From contig NZ_CP048627.1 in the NCBI RefSeq assembly GCF_010669225.1, positions 620,001 through 684,000 of the forward strand: DNA of 64,000 nt. The letters run 5' to 3'. This stretch comes from Megamonas funiformis (GTDB lineage Bacteria; Bacillota; Negativicutes; Selenomonadales; Selenomonadaceae). Every line of letters begins with the position of its first letter. The first letter of the stretch is position 1. The translations under genes were made by a program, and so were the position numbers. The notes beneath the pieces are model-generated. The model was not told where the DNA came from, made no database searches, and saw only the letters and a list, made by a program, of their open reading frames with translations. Positions 25,390 to 32,697 of this stretch are shown here, piece after piece.

Positions 25390-25690
25390 TAAAAGGGTAA
25401 ACTTAATAAACTGCCAATACTTTATCAAATCATGACAAAATATGAGCCGTTTTAAGCCGTTTTCTTTTATTAGTACTTATGATTGTACCTGTGGTTATAT
25501 TATGACCTTCACAGTGTAATACCATAATCAATAATTCAAATTCAAAATATCGCCCCAATATCTTTATTGGTGGCGGTTTTTTTATTTAACTGACCAGGTA
25601 TTCATAAAATCAAATACATATTTTAATAATCAATTGCCCGAGCAAAGCAATCAATTATTTGATGCATAAATAGGTACTTGCCCGATGTAT

Positions 25691-26326
25691 CTATTTATTT
25701 TTTGACATATCATATTCATTATTTAGTTTTAATAATTGTTTATCTATACCTAAAAATTTGCTAAGTTCGTTTTGAATATTTAACATTTTTTGTATTTCTT
25801 TATTTTTTTCATCTATTGATAAATTAGTTTTATCAAAACAAATATCATCTATTCTACGGTCAGTTAAAATAATAATATTTAATATATAAGATGAGAATAA
25901 ACTTTTTTGGAAAATATTTTTTTTCTTGTCTTCCATTGTTTTATTTAACGCATTTATCGTTGAAACAATATGAGATTTATTAAGAGAAAAATTATAATTA
26001 AGTTCTAAAAACGAACAATAGATATTTTTTTCATCAATATTATTTATTACAACTCGTAAATTTTTTAATTCATTAGGATTTAATAAATCGTTAATTTCCT
26101 TTTTTAGTCGTTCATCTTCATCTGCTGGCGTTCGTCCTAGTAAATCATCTAGCGATACATTTAATAAATCAGCTATTTTTATTAGCATTTCTAGTTTTGG
26201 TTCTCTTTTTTGATTTTCATAAGCTGTATAAGTGTTGTATGGAACATCTAAAGCGTCAGCAAATTCCTTTGCTGTTGCATATCCCGCTCGTTCCCTATAA
26301 ATTCTTAGGTTTTTATCTAAATTCAT
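25691..26326 (-). CDS. Phage-type repressor (cI-like), XRE helix-turn-helix
   Basis: A 211-residue protein. The N-terminal XRE domain is clear (LRIYRERAGYATAKEFADALDVPYNTYTAYENQKREPKLEMLIKIADLLNVSLDDLLGR). The C-terminal part (from about residue 75) is charged and shows no peptidase S24 motif, so induction by RecA-mediated self-cleavage is not supported. Induction by a helper-phage antirepressor, as in satellites, would fit but is inference. It is divergent from the cro-like gene, with AGGAGG upstream of its ATG. Confidence 0.85.
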   Translation of the reverse strand: MNLDKNLRIYRERAGYATAKEFADALDVPYNTYTAYENQKREPKLEMLIKIADLLNVSLDDLLGRTPADEDERLKKEINDLLNPNELKNLRVVINNIDEKNIYCSFLELNYNFSLNKSHIVSTINALNKTMEDKKKNIFQKSLFSSYILNIIILTDRRIDDICFDKTNLSIDEKNKEIQKMLNIQNELSKFLGIDKQLLKLNNEYDMSKNK

Positions 26327-26352
26327 TATATTAACCTCCTCATCATAATATA

Positions 26353-26475
26353 ATTATAATCCCTATTTTGTATTAAATCAATATATTTTTATAATACATT
26401 TTAGGGATTTACTTTAAATAATTAATGATTTATCATGATACATATAAGGGATAAAATCGATATTTATTCCCTAAT
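26353..26475. promoter_or_regulatory. Divergent control region of the element with repressor operators
   Basis: On the minus strand the cI promoter is TTGATT (26381-26376), 17 bases, TATAAT (26358-26353). Four copies of a TAGGGAT-type half-site lie in this region: 26359-26365 (inverted, in the promoter spacer), 26402-26408, 26447-26452 and 26467-26473 (inverted). They form two inverted pairs, as expected for cI/cro switching. The plus-strand promoter is less clear. Confidence 0.6.
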
Positions 26476-26497
26476 AAGTATGAAGAAGGTGGAAGAT

Positions 26498-26701
26498 GTG
26501 AAACTAGATAAAAGCAAATTAGAATTAGCTATGGCAGATAAATGTTATTCAAAAACTAGACTTGTAGCTAATGCAGGTATCTGCTATTCAAGTTTAATCA
26601 AGTTACTCAATGGCAGAATGAAATTAACGCCCCAAACACTAGGAAAAATAGCCAAAACGTTAGAGGTTAAACCAAAAGATTTATTAAAAGATGAGGACTA
26701 A
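26498..26701 (+). CDS. Cro-like XRE-family DNA-binding protein
   Basis: A 67-residue helix-turn-helix protein: MKLDKSKLELAMADKCYSKT...CYSSLIKLLNGRMKLTPQTLGKIAKTLEVKPKDLL. I choose GTG 26498 because GAAGGTGG lies upstream and the family begins MKLDK. An ATG at 26480 in frame has no ribosome binding site and would overlap the operator region. It is first in the plus-strand early operon and divergent from cI. Confidence 0.8.
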   Translation: MKLDKSKLELAMADKCYSKTRLVANAGICYSSLIKLLNGRMKLTPQTLGKIAKTLEVKPKDLLKDED

Positions 26702-26766
26702 CCGCCAAAAAAGCAAATAAAAAAGCCCCTAGAATATCTAGGAGCTATCGAAAGGAAGTTAAAAAC

Positions 26767-27354
26767 ATGGATAATCAAAATAATTTGGTTCATATGTTCA
26801 AAAATCAAGTTGTTGTATCTAGTGTACAACTTGCAGAGCATTTTGACAAACGTCATTGTGATATTTTACGTTTACTCAACGCACTTCTGCGTTCAGCTAA
26901 TAAGCAAAGGCTTTCTAAGCACTTTTTTAAGTCGAATTATAAAGATGAAACAGGCAAAAATAACACTATGTATCTAATGGATAGGGACGGATTTAGCCTG
27001 CTTGTCATGAGTTTTAAGGGTGAAAAAGCTTTAAAGTGGAAGTTAGATTTTATTGATGCCTTCAATGCTATGGAGCAAGAAATAAGAAACAATGAACATA
27101 AATTAAATACTGATTTAAAAGATAAACTATATAATACATCAATCAAGCTTGAAAAGGTAAAAATACTTCATAATAGACTTTTTGAAGAAAGTACGAACCA
27201 ATCAGCGTTATTAAATGAAAAACGAGCTGAATTATTAAGATATAAAGCTTTTAGAGATTTAATAATAGCTAAACAGCTAGAAAATGACTCCGCTGGATTA
27301 TCATATGACGACGTTGATGAAATCGACAATAGAATTTTCGGCGAGATAGATTAA
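26767..27354 (+). CDS. Rha-family phage regulatory protein / antirepressor-like
   Basis: A 195-residue protein. The N-terminal Rha (pRha) domain spans residues 10-100: VVVSSVQLAEHFDKRHCDILR, FKSNYKDETGKNNTMYLMDRDGFSLLVMSF and GEKALKWKLDFIDAFNAME. A coiled-coil-like C-terminus follows (residues 105-170, rich in Lys, Glu and Leu). Rha proteins are lysogeny regulators found in temperate phages and islands. GAAAGGAAG precedes ATG 26767. A small hairpin (CCTAGA...TCTAGG) lies between cro and this gene. Confidence 0.8.
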   Translation: MDNQNNLVHMFKNQVVVSSVQLAEHFDKRHCDILRLLNALLRSANKQRLSKHFFKSNYKDETGKNNTMYLMDRDGFSLLVMSFKGEKALKWKLDFIDAFNAMEQEIRNNEHKLNTDLKDKLYNTSIKLEKVKILHNRLFEESTNQSALLNEKRAELLRYKAFRDLIIAKQLENDSAGLSYDDVDEIDNRIFGEID

Positions 27355-27417
27355 AACTTATTAAATTATCATTCAGTGAAGTAATAGAAATTCTAAAATA
27401 AAGAAGTGATTAAATAA

Positions 27418-27597
27418 ATGTTTTATGTACAAAACGGTATTGTAATTGATATGGCGGACTTTTTCCCATTTAATAAACATTCTATTGATGAGAAATTCCA
27501 AAGACTTCAATAAAGGATAGAAAGAGCTAAGATACTTAGAGCAAAATATAATAAAAAGAAACAAGATACCCGCCAAAAATATTCAGATTGGTGCTGA
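27418..27597 (+). pseudogene. Small phage gene interrupted by an in-frame stop
   Basis: Starting at ATG 27418 the frame encodes MFYVQNGIVIDMADFFPFNK... to RLQ, then TAA at 27511-27513. It continues in the same frame for 27 codons rich in Arg and Lys (RIERAKILRAKYNKKKQDTR...) to TGA at 27595. A single G-to-T change (GAA to TAA) would explain it. Without that change it would be 59 residues. The family is not recognised. Confidence 0.45.
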
Positions 27598-27633
27598 CAG
27601 GATTTTTATTGAACTCTAGGAGAGTTTCTATAC

Positions 27634-27834
27634 ATGGATAATCTAATAACGATTAAAATCAAAGCTACGAGTTTTGACAGGCTCATAGATGAATTAAAGA
27701 GCTTAAAAGATATGTATTTAGACTTTAGCAATAATACAGATAATATTATAACTGGCTCATCTTTTCATATTATTGTCAAAGATTTAGAAACTTTAATAGC
27801 TAAATATGAATATAAAAAAAGCCCCTCGCACTAA
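27634..27834 (+). CDS. Small element protein, unknown function
   Basis: A 66-residue acidic protein (MDNLITIKIKATSFDRLIDE... to ...KYEYKKSPSH) with CTAGGAGAG upstream of its ATG. Heptad-like leucines (LIDELKSLKDMYLDF) suggest a helical hairpin. I do not recognise the family. It lies in the early operon. Confidence 0.6.
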   Translation: MDNLITIKIKATSFDRLIDELKSLKDMYLDFSNNTDNIITGSSFHIIVKDLETLIAKYEYKKSPSH

Positions 27835-27897
27835 GACAAGGAGCATAAAAAAATTAAAAGCAAGTAAATTTTATCATGAAAGGACTGAATTGAAAAT

Positions 27898-28083
27898 ATG
27901 GAAACTGTAAAAAGTCGATTTATAACTGCCAAAGAGATTGCTGAAGACTGCAATATATCTATTTCAAAGGCTTATGAACTTATTAGAGAAATGAATAAGG
28001 AAGTAGAAGCAATGGGCAAAATCACGCTAAAAGGCAAGATAAACCGCCATTTCTACGAGAAAAAAATAAATCCTACTGATTGA
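27898..28083 (+). CDS. Excisionase-like small DNA-binding protein
   Basis: A 61-residue basic protein with a winged-helix/HTH pattern of the excisionase type: FITAKEIAEDCNISISKAYELIREMNKEVEAMGK. Such proteins in satellites and ICEs direct the integrase toward excision. The call rests on size, fold and its place in the early operon; a small regulator is the alternative. The best ribosome binding sequence (AAAGGA) is about 13 bases upstream. Confidence 0.6.
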   Translation: METVKSRFITAKEIAEDCNISISKAYELIREMNKEVEAMGKITLKGKINRHFYEKKINPTD

Positions 28084-28098
28084 TATAGCATAAAAAAA

Positions 28099-28118
28099 TA
28101 GCCCCGTTATTGGGGCTA
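28099..28118 (+). other. GC-rich hairpin in the element's early operon
   Basis: TAGCCCC...GGGGCTA with a 6-base loop and no T-run. Similar hairpins occur at about 26728-26748 and 27818-27838 between other genes of this operon. They may set mRNA ends or stability. Confidence 0.45.
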
Positions 28119-28136
28119 TAAATTTATTCTGTAGTA

Positions 28137-28159
28137 GCTGATGAAACGCTACAACAAAA
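28137..28159 (+). repeat. Dispersed 23-base repeat, copy 2
   Basis: One mismatch to 25294-25316 (GCTGATGAAACGCTACAACA and three As). It ends 15 bases before the ATG of the following gene. Confidence 0.6.
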
Positions 28160-28174
28160 CAAGGAGATGACACA

Positions 28175-28519
28175 ATGAACAATAAATCAATACCGCCAAT
28201 CTATGAAAATTTTACACAGTTAAACAATGGAGAAATTCCACAGTTTGACTATATAAAAATATATCATTCATTCTTGAAATTGAAAGCAAATGAATTAATA
28301 TTGTTTTCTCTATTATATCAGGAATGCGAAGCAGATGCAGTATATAAAAAAGGATTAAATTATCTTTATAAACGGACTAATACAACTAAGCATACAGTTT
28401 TACGTTGTTTAAGTGTTCTCATTGATAGAAATTTGATTACAAAGAAGCAAGGCACGAACAGAAATCCTAGCGAATACCATATAAATTATCAAGTTTTACA
28501 GCAATATATAGACCAGTAG
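28175..28519 (+). CDS. Winged-helix replication-module protein
   Basis: A 114-residue protein with a winged-helix domain (LKLKANELILFSLLYQECEAD, then NTTKHTVLRCLSVLIDRNLITKKQ). It resembles the N-terminal part of the next gene's product (same ELILFSLL/ELHTLNLI and LRCLSVLID/LRILKSLTD segments), so the two may be related. It may be a replication accessory or regulator. AAGGAGATG precedes ATG 28175. Confidence 0.6.
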   Translation: MNNKSIPPIYENFTQLNNGEIPQFDYIKIYHSFLKLKANELILFSLLYQECEADAVYKKGLNYLYKRTNTTKHTVLRCLSVLIDRNLITKKQGTNRNPSEYHINYQVLQQYIDQ

Positions 28520-28535
28520 ACAGGGGGCAGGCACA

Positions 28536-29525
28536 ATGGCGGGTGATGCAAAAGCTAACATTAACGAAAATATTAAAAAAGCTAATATAGATTATTTAAA
28601 GTCAACAACTTTTATTAAATATTATTTGCCTTTCTTCAAATTAGGTTTAAATGCTGATGAACTTCATACATTAAACCTAATATTTAGTTTTGAAGCAGAT
28701 AATAAAATATATATAGGTAGTTCAAAATATTTATGCGATATGTTAAATTACTCAAAACCTCGAGCTTTAAGAATTTTAAAAAGTTTAACCGATAAGGGTT
28801 ATTTAAAAAAAGAAGCTAGCAACGGTCGAATTAATAGCATATATAAAATAAATCATATGTTCTTATATCAGCAAATTAAAAACAATGAAAATTATTCACA
28901 GTTAGCTGATAATAAACAGTTACAAAATGTTACGGTTAACAGTAATAAAATGTTACGGTTAAATAATTCTAACAGTAACGAAACGTTACCGATACAGTTA
29001 CAAAATGTTACGGTTAACAGTAACGATTTATTACCCAATAAGAATATATATAAGAATAATAATAAGAATATATATGCTCATTTAGAAAATGAGCAAGTAT
29101 ATAATCACGAAGATGATAAACAAAAAGAAGATGATAACCATTCTTCTAATATCATAAAGCAGGATACTAAGAATAAGGCTATCAAAAAACAGAATAAAGA
29201 ACTAAATGAGTTGCAGGAAAAACAGTTTGATAAGTTTTGGCAAGCATACCCGAAAAAGGTAAGCAAGAAAGAAGCTCAAAAGTCATGGAATAAAATCAAT
29301 CCTTCTTTAGAGTTATTCGAGAAAATACTCAAGGCTTTAGAAATAGTCAAACAAACTGGACAATGGAATACAGACAATGGAAAATTTATTCCTTATCCTG
29401 CAACGTGGTTAAATCAAGAGCGGTGGACTGATGAAATAAAGATGATGCAGGATATTAAACCAGTGATTGAGCCAAAATTGAAAATAAAACCAGTTTATGA
29501 AAATATGTTGGAGAATGATTTTTAA
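28536..29525 (+). CDS. Phage replisome organizer / replication initiator
   Basis: A 329-residue protein in three parts. Residues 15-110 form a winged-helix DNA-binding domain (ADELHTLNLIFSF...YSKPRALRILKSLTDKGYLKKE). Residues about 120-225 are a low-complexity Asn-rich linker. The C-terminal domain (FDKFWQAYPKKVSKKEAQKSW...FIPYPATWLNQERWTDE) is typical of phage helicase-loader/replisome-organizer proteins. The linker DNA carries repeats that look like origin iterons. The helicase gene follows. Together they form a self-contained theta-replication module. Confidence 0.8.
   Translation: MAGDAKANINENIKKANIDYLKSTTFIKYYLPFFKLGLNADELHTLNLIFSFEADNKIYIGSSKYLCDMLNYSKPRALRILKSLTDKGYLKKEASNGRINSIYKINHMFLYQQIKNNENYSQLADNKQLQNVTVNSNKMLRLNNSNSNETLPIQLQNVTVNSNDLLPNKNIYKNNNKNIYAHLENEQVYNHEDDKQKEDDNHSSNIIKQDTKNKAIKKQNKELNELQEKQFDKFWQAYPKKVSKKEAQKSWNKINPSLELFEKILKALEIVKQTGQWNTDNGKFIPYPATWLNQERWTDEIKMMQDIKPVIEPKLKIKPVYENMLENDF
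28917..29023 (+). repeat. Iterons: probable replication origin inside the replisome organizer gene
   Basis: Two exact 29-base copies (28917-28945 and 28995-29023) contain the core ATGTTACGGTTAA; a third core is at 28950-28962. Between them is an inverted relative, ACGTTACCG, at about 28983-28991, plus GTTAAC/GTAAC dyads. At the protein level the repeat reads QLQNVTVNSN twice in a linker. Origins inside the initiator gene are well known in temperate phages of Firmicutes. Confidence 0.75.
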
Positions 29526-29676
29526 AAAATGGCAAACGTTTTATAAACTGAAATATATCTGACAGTTCGAGATAAAGCCACCATGAATATTTTGTCATGT
29601 TTTCGATTGATGATATATGTATCAGATAAAAAAGGCTCAAAAAAGATTATAAGCAATAATAATAAAAATAAAGGTC

Positions 29677-31008
29677 GTGAAAAATTTGAATGATAAAATA
29701 CCAATTAATATTGAAGCAGAACAAGCCGTATTAGGTGCAATTTTAATATCAAAAGATACATCAATGGCTATTGATGAAATAAATCTAAAAGTAGATGATT
29801 TCTACAGATCTAGTCATAGGATTATTTATAGAGCAATGTTAATGCTATTTAAAGCCAATAAGCCTATAGATAATTTAACTGTTATCGAATATCTAAATAA
29901 AACGAATGAACTCGAAAAAGCTGGCGGTATTGCATGCATAACAAGCTTAGTAAACTGTGTACCTTCAGCAAGCAATATAAAATATTATGCTGATATGGTA
30001 AAAGATACCGCCATAAGAAGGAAATATATTCAAGCGGGAGAGCAGATAAAAAACATAGCTTATAATGCTGAAAATATAGATAGTACAGTAAGTAAAACAG
30101 AGAAATTAATATTTGATATTTCAAAAGAAAATGTCTATAAGGGCGATATTATTGAACCTACTGATTTAATGATTGAATGTATGCAAGAAATAGAATATCA
30201 ATATGAACATAATAAAAATGGTGTATCGGGTATTGATACGGGTTATGTAGATTTAAATAAAATCACTGGCGGATTTCAAAATTCAGATTTTATTATCATA
30301 GGTGCAAGACCAGCAATGGGGAAAACAGCTCTTGTCTTAAGCATGGCTAGTAAGATTGCAAAGAAAAATATACCTGTAGCGGTGTTTTCTTTGGAAATGT
30401 CAAAAGCCCAACTCGGTAAAAGGCTAATTAGCGGGGCAAGTTGCGTTAATTCGCAAAAAATATCTACTGGTCGCTTAGATGAAAACGAATGGCAAAGAGT
30501 TATAAAAGCTACTGATATATTATCTAAAAGACCAATCTATATTGAAGATAGTGCAGAGATTAATATTTTGCAGTTGCGAAGTAAAGCAAGGCAATTAAAA
30601 AGACAAAAGGATATAAAACTTATTATCATAGACTATTTACAATTATTAGCATCTGAAAGAAAAAGAGATAATAAAGTTCAAGAAGTGTCTGATATATCAA
30701 GACAGTTAAAGATTTTAGCCAAAGAATTAAATATTCCAGTGATTGCCTTAGCTCAATTAAGTCGAAGCGTAGAAGCTAGACAAGATAAAAGACCTATGTT
30801 ATCGGATTTAAGGGAGTCAGGCTCAATTGAACAAGATGCGGATATAGTCATGTTCTTATATCGTGATGAATATTATAATGCTAATACAAATAATAAAAAT
30901 TTAGCTGAATTGATAATATCTAAACATAGAAACGGCTCAACGGGCAAAGTAAATTTATATTATCATCATGATTATTGTTTTTTTGATGATTGTATTATGG
31001 ATATTTAA
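29677..31008 (+). CDS. Replicative DNA helicase, DnaB family (element-encoded)
   Basis: A 443-residue hexameric helicase. The N-terminal domain begins IPINIEAEQAVLGAILI; the RecA-like domain has Walker A ARPAMGKTAL, Walker B LIIIDYLQLL, and FSLEMSKAQLGKRL. The start is uncertain: GTG 29677 is very close to its AAGGTC sequence, while TTG 29686 (giving MNDKIPINIE) has better spacing. It works with the preceding organizer to replicate the element independently of host DnaB. Confidence 0.9.
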   Translation: MKNLNDKIPINIEAEQAVLGAILISKDTSMAIDEINLKVDDFYRSSHRIIYRAMLMLFKANKPIDNLTVIEYLNKTNELEKAGGIACITSLVNCVPSASNIKYYADMVKDTAIRRKYIQAGEQIKNIAYNAENIDSTVSKTEKLIFDISKENVYKGDIIEPTDLMIECMQEIEYQYEHNKNGVSGIDTGYVDLNKITGGFQNSDFIIIGARPAMGKTALVLSMASKIAKKNIPVAVFSLEMSKAQLGKRLISGASCVNSQKISTGRLDENEWQRVIKATDILSKRPIYIEDSAEINILQLRSKARQLKRQKDIKLIIIDYLQLLASERKRDNKVQEVSDISRQLKILAKELNIPVIALAQLSRSVEARQDKRPMLSDLRESGSIEQDADIVMFLYRDEYYNANTNNKNLAELIISKHRNGSTGKVNLYYHHDYCFFDDCIMDI

Positions 31009-31056
31009 AAATTGGCATAATATCACTAATAAAATAAGATTAGAGGGTTTATATAA

Positions 31057-31242
31057 ATGACTGATGTAATAATTTTTCACACTGATGAACAAGGTAATAA
31101 AACAGCTTGTATAATGTCAAATAGTAATACAGCTTTTGATGATTTATTTGAATTTATAAAAGATGATAATTTTAAAATGATTAAAACCAAATTGAATGAA
31201 AAAGCATATAAAGCGTTTATTAGCCAACATTGTGAAAATTAG
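31057..31242 (+). CDS. Small protein, paralogue A of a tandem pair
   Basis: A 61-residue protein, MTDVIIFHTDEQGNKTACIM... to ...KAYKAFISQHCEN. It aligns along its length with the next gene (M..V.IF, FDD...FK, C-terminal K..KAF), so the two arose by duplication. I recognise no family. It lies between the helicase and the late-regulator gene. Confidence 0.6.
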   Translation: MTDVIIFHTDEQGNKTACIMSNSNTAFDDLFEFIKDDNFKMIKTKLNEKAYKAFISQHCEN

Positions 31243-31259
31243 TTGATGAGGATATAAAA

Positions 31260-31436
31260 ATGATAAATGTAGCAATTTTTAACGATAACGGAAAAGAAAA
31301 AGAATTAATCTTATTAGGTGTAAAAGGTAGAAATGTATTTGATGATATAGAACAATTTAAAAATCAAAATTATAAAGTCAAAATTAGTACAGTAAGTAAA
31401 GAGTCTTTAAAAGCATTTCTAAAAGCAAATATATAA
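31260..31436 (+). CDS. Small protein, paralogue B of a tandem pair
   Basis: A 58-residue protein, MINVAIFNDNGKEKELILLG... to ...KESLKAFLKANI. It begins 17 bases after paralogue A and shares the M..V.IF/FDD/KAF pattern. GATGAGG upstream is a reasonable ribosome binding site. The likely fold is a small alpha/beta protein; the function is unknown. Confidence 0.6.
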   Translation: MINVAIFNDNGKEKELILLGVKGRNVFDDIEQFKNQNYKVKISTVSKESLKAFLKANI

Positions 31437-31447
31437 TATAAAACGAA

Positions 31448-31490
31448 GGGCATTAGCTCGCTATATATGGCGGTGCTAGTGCCTTTTTAT
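31448..31490 (+). terminator. Terminator after the tandem small genes
   Basis: GGCATTAGC (near 31449) pairs with GCTAGTGCC (31475-31483), then TTTTTATTT. It closes the replication operon. Confidence 0.75.
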
Positions 31491-31526
31491 TTGTCTATGT
31501 ATAATAATATCATTGAGGTGATTTTT

Positions 31527-31676
31527 ATGACTAATATAGACCAGCTAGATAAAATCTTACAGAGTCTTAGTACAGAATTACAAAAGAACAAGGAAATAGA
31601 AGATTTAAAACAAATAGATGATAAATTTATGGAAAATGTTATATTAGATTTAAATAGTGAATTAAGTAAAATGTAG
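31527..31676 (+). CDS. Small acidic helical protein
   Basis: A 49-residue protein starting at ATG 31527 after TTGAGGTGA (MTNIDQLDKILQSLSTELQK...). Heptads of Leu and Ile suggest a coiled coil. The family is not recognised. It precedes the sigma-like gene. Confidence 0.55.
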   Translation: MTNIDQLDKILQSLSTELQKNKEIEDLKQIDDKFMENVILDLNSELSKM

Positions 31677-31711
31677 GGCTTTTATTAATCTTAAAGATAG
31701 GAGCGTTTATA

Positions 31712-32107
31712 ATGAATATAGCTAAAAAATATCTTGAACAGGCATATATTGGATATCATAGAATAATATGTTATGACTTAATGATAAAGGGCATACAAGA
31801 GGATTTATCTAAGTTTAACAATGATAAAATTATTATACCTAGATTAAAAGCTGAACTAATAAGCTATGAAAAACAAAGAAGATATTGGCTAAATAAAAGA
31901 ATAGAATTAAAACAGTTTATTATAAATTTAAATATTAAAGATAAAATAAAACAAGTTCTAATACTTAGATTTATTGAGTTAAAGAAAAGACGTGAAATAA
32001 GTGATATATTACATTATTCATTATCATATATTGATAGATTATTAAAACGAGGCTTATTTTTTATTGATGAAAAACTAAAATCTAGTAGTCAAAAAGTTGT
32101 CATTTAG
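31712..32107 (+). CDS. Sigma-like late transcription regulator (DUF1492/ArpU-like)
   Basis: A 131-residue basic protein. The N-terminal half is a long helical segment (residues 1-75). The C-terminal half looks like a region-4-type helix-turn-helix: KQVLILRFIELKKRREISDILHYSLSYIDRLLKRGLFFI. In phages such proteins sit between replication and packaging genes and switch on late transcription. Here no late genes follow, which suggests it acts in trans, on the CRISPR region, or is a relic. Confidence 0.65.
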   Translation: MNIAKKYLEQAYIGYHRIICYDLMIKGIQEDLSKFNNDKIIIPRLKAELISYEKQRRYWLNKRIELKQFIINLNIKDKIKQVLILRFIELKKRREISDILHYSLSYIDRLLKRGLFFIDEKLKSSSQKVVI

Positions 32108-32577
32108 TTGTCAGTTTTAACAATAAAAGGTTGCAAAAAGATTACAACTAAAACTATTGAAAATAAGACGTTTTTTATAATTTGATAGTCTAGAAAAACC
32201 TAGAATAATGAACATATAAACAGATTTATTGGCGGTCAAATAATGATATGAAATGTACCCCAAAGGTGCATCTTAAACAAAACAAAAAATGTCCAAAACA
32301 AAACGAAAAAGGTCCCAAAAAGGTACTGAAACAAAACAACCTAAAACGAATATGAAAAACCGCCATAAGCCTTGATAATAAAAGGTTTATATGTATTGGA
32401 AAAGGTTCAAAAATTATATAAAAAGGTTTAAAAAAATGATACGAAACAAAACGAAAATTGAACCTTTTTTTCAACTCTAATTAAGGCTTTAAAAGATATG
32501 TAAAAATTATATAAGCGTTCATCAGAGTGAGTCTATTTTATAGATATTACAAAAGCTAGTAATTTTATAAAATGGTC
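32108..32577. other. Non-coding tract with repeated AAACAAAAC and AAAGGT motifs
   Basis: AAACAAAAC occurs at 32275-32283, 32296-32304, 32329-32337 and 32444-32452. AAAGGT or AAAAGGTT occurs at least six times between 32262 and 32428. An inverted repeat AAAGGTTCAA / TTGAACCTTT spans about 32401 to 32467 and is followed by Ts. A minus-strand open frame here is only low-complexity Phe/Leu. It may be a regulatory or packaging-related site; I cannot assign it. Confidence 0.45.
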
Positions 32578-32679
32578 ATGAGGAATATTATAAAAATAGG
32601 TGATTTTGTAATAACTAAGAATATCGCCAAAGATGATGACTATTTCTGTAAAATAAAAAAAGCTGGTGCAGTCATTTAA
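32578..32679 (+). CDS. Possible 33-residue peptide before the CRISPR leader
   Basis: ATG 32578 to TAA 32679 encodes MRNIIKIGDFVITKNIAKDD... ending KAGAVI. It looks protein-like (IKIGDFVITKN) but is short, lacks a clear ribosome binding site, and overlaps a terminator hairpin. Low confidence. Confidence 0.25.
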   Translation: MRNIIKIGDFVITKNIAKDDDYFCKIKKAGAVI

Positions 32680-32697
32680 AACTACATCAGCTTTTAA
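32652..32697 (+). terminator. Hairpin terminator upstream of the CRISPR leader
   Basis: AAAAGCTGGTGCAGT (32658-32672) pairs with ACTACATCAGCTTTT (32681-32695), with one mismatch and one wobble. It insulates the CRISPR array from upstream transcription. Confidence 0.65.

Larger units (their letters stand above)
25231..25690. other. 460-base non-coding tract between the antitoxin and the cI-like gene
   Basis: It holds no convincing gene. It contains a hairpin ACCGCCA...TGGCGGT with a T tail (25331-25365) and a 22-bp near-perfect palindrome centred on GAATTC (25368-25389). A second strong plus-strand hairpin with CGCC/GGCG arms runs into TTTTTTT (25548-25580). There is also one copy of a 23-base repeat (25294-25316). 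Two plus-strand terminators without a plus-strand gene hint at an untranslated transcript. TTGCCCGA occurs twice near 25631 and 25678. Confidence 0.5.

Noticed and set aside
32226-32474. Minus-strand 82-residue frame rich in Phe and Leu
   Set aside because: Low-complexity shadow of the AAACAAAAC repeat tract; no start signal and no family.
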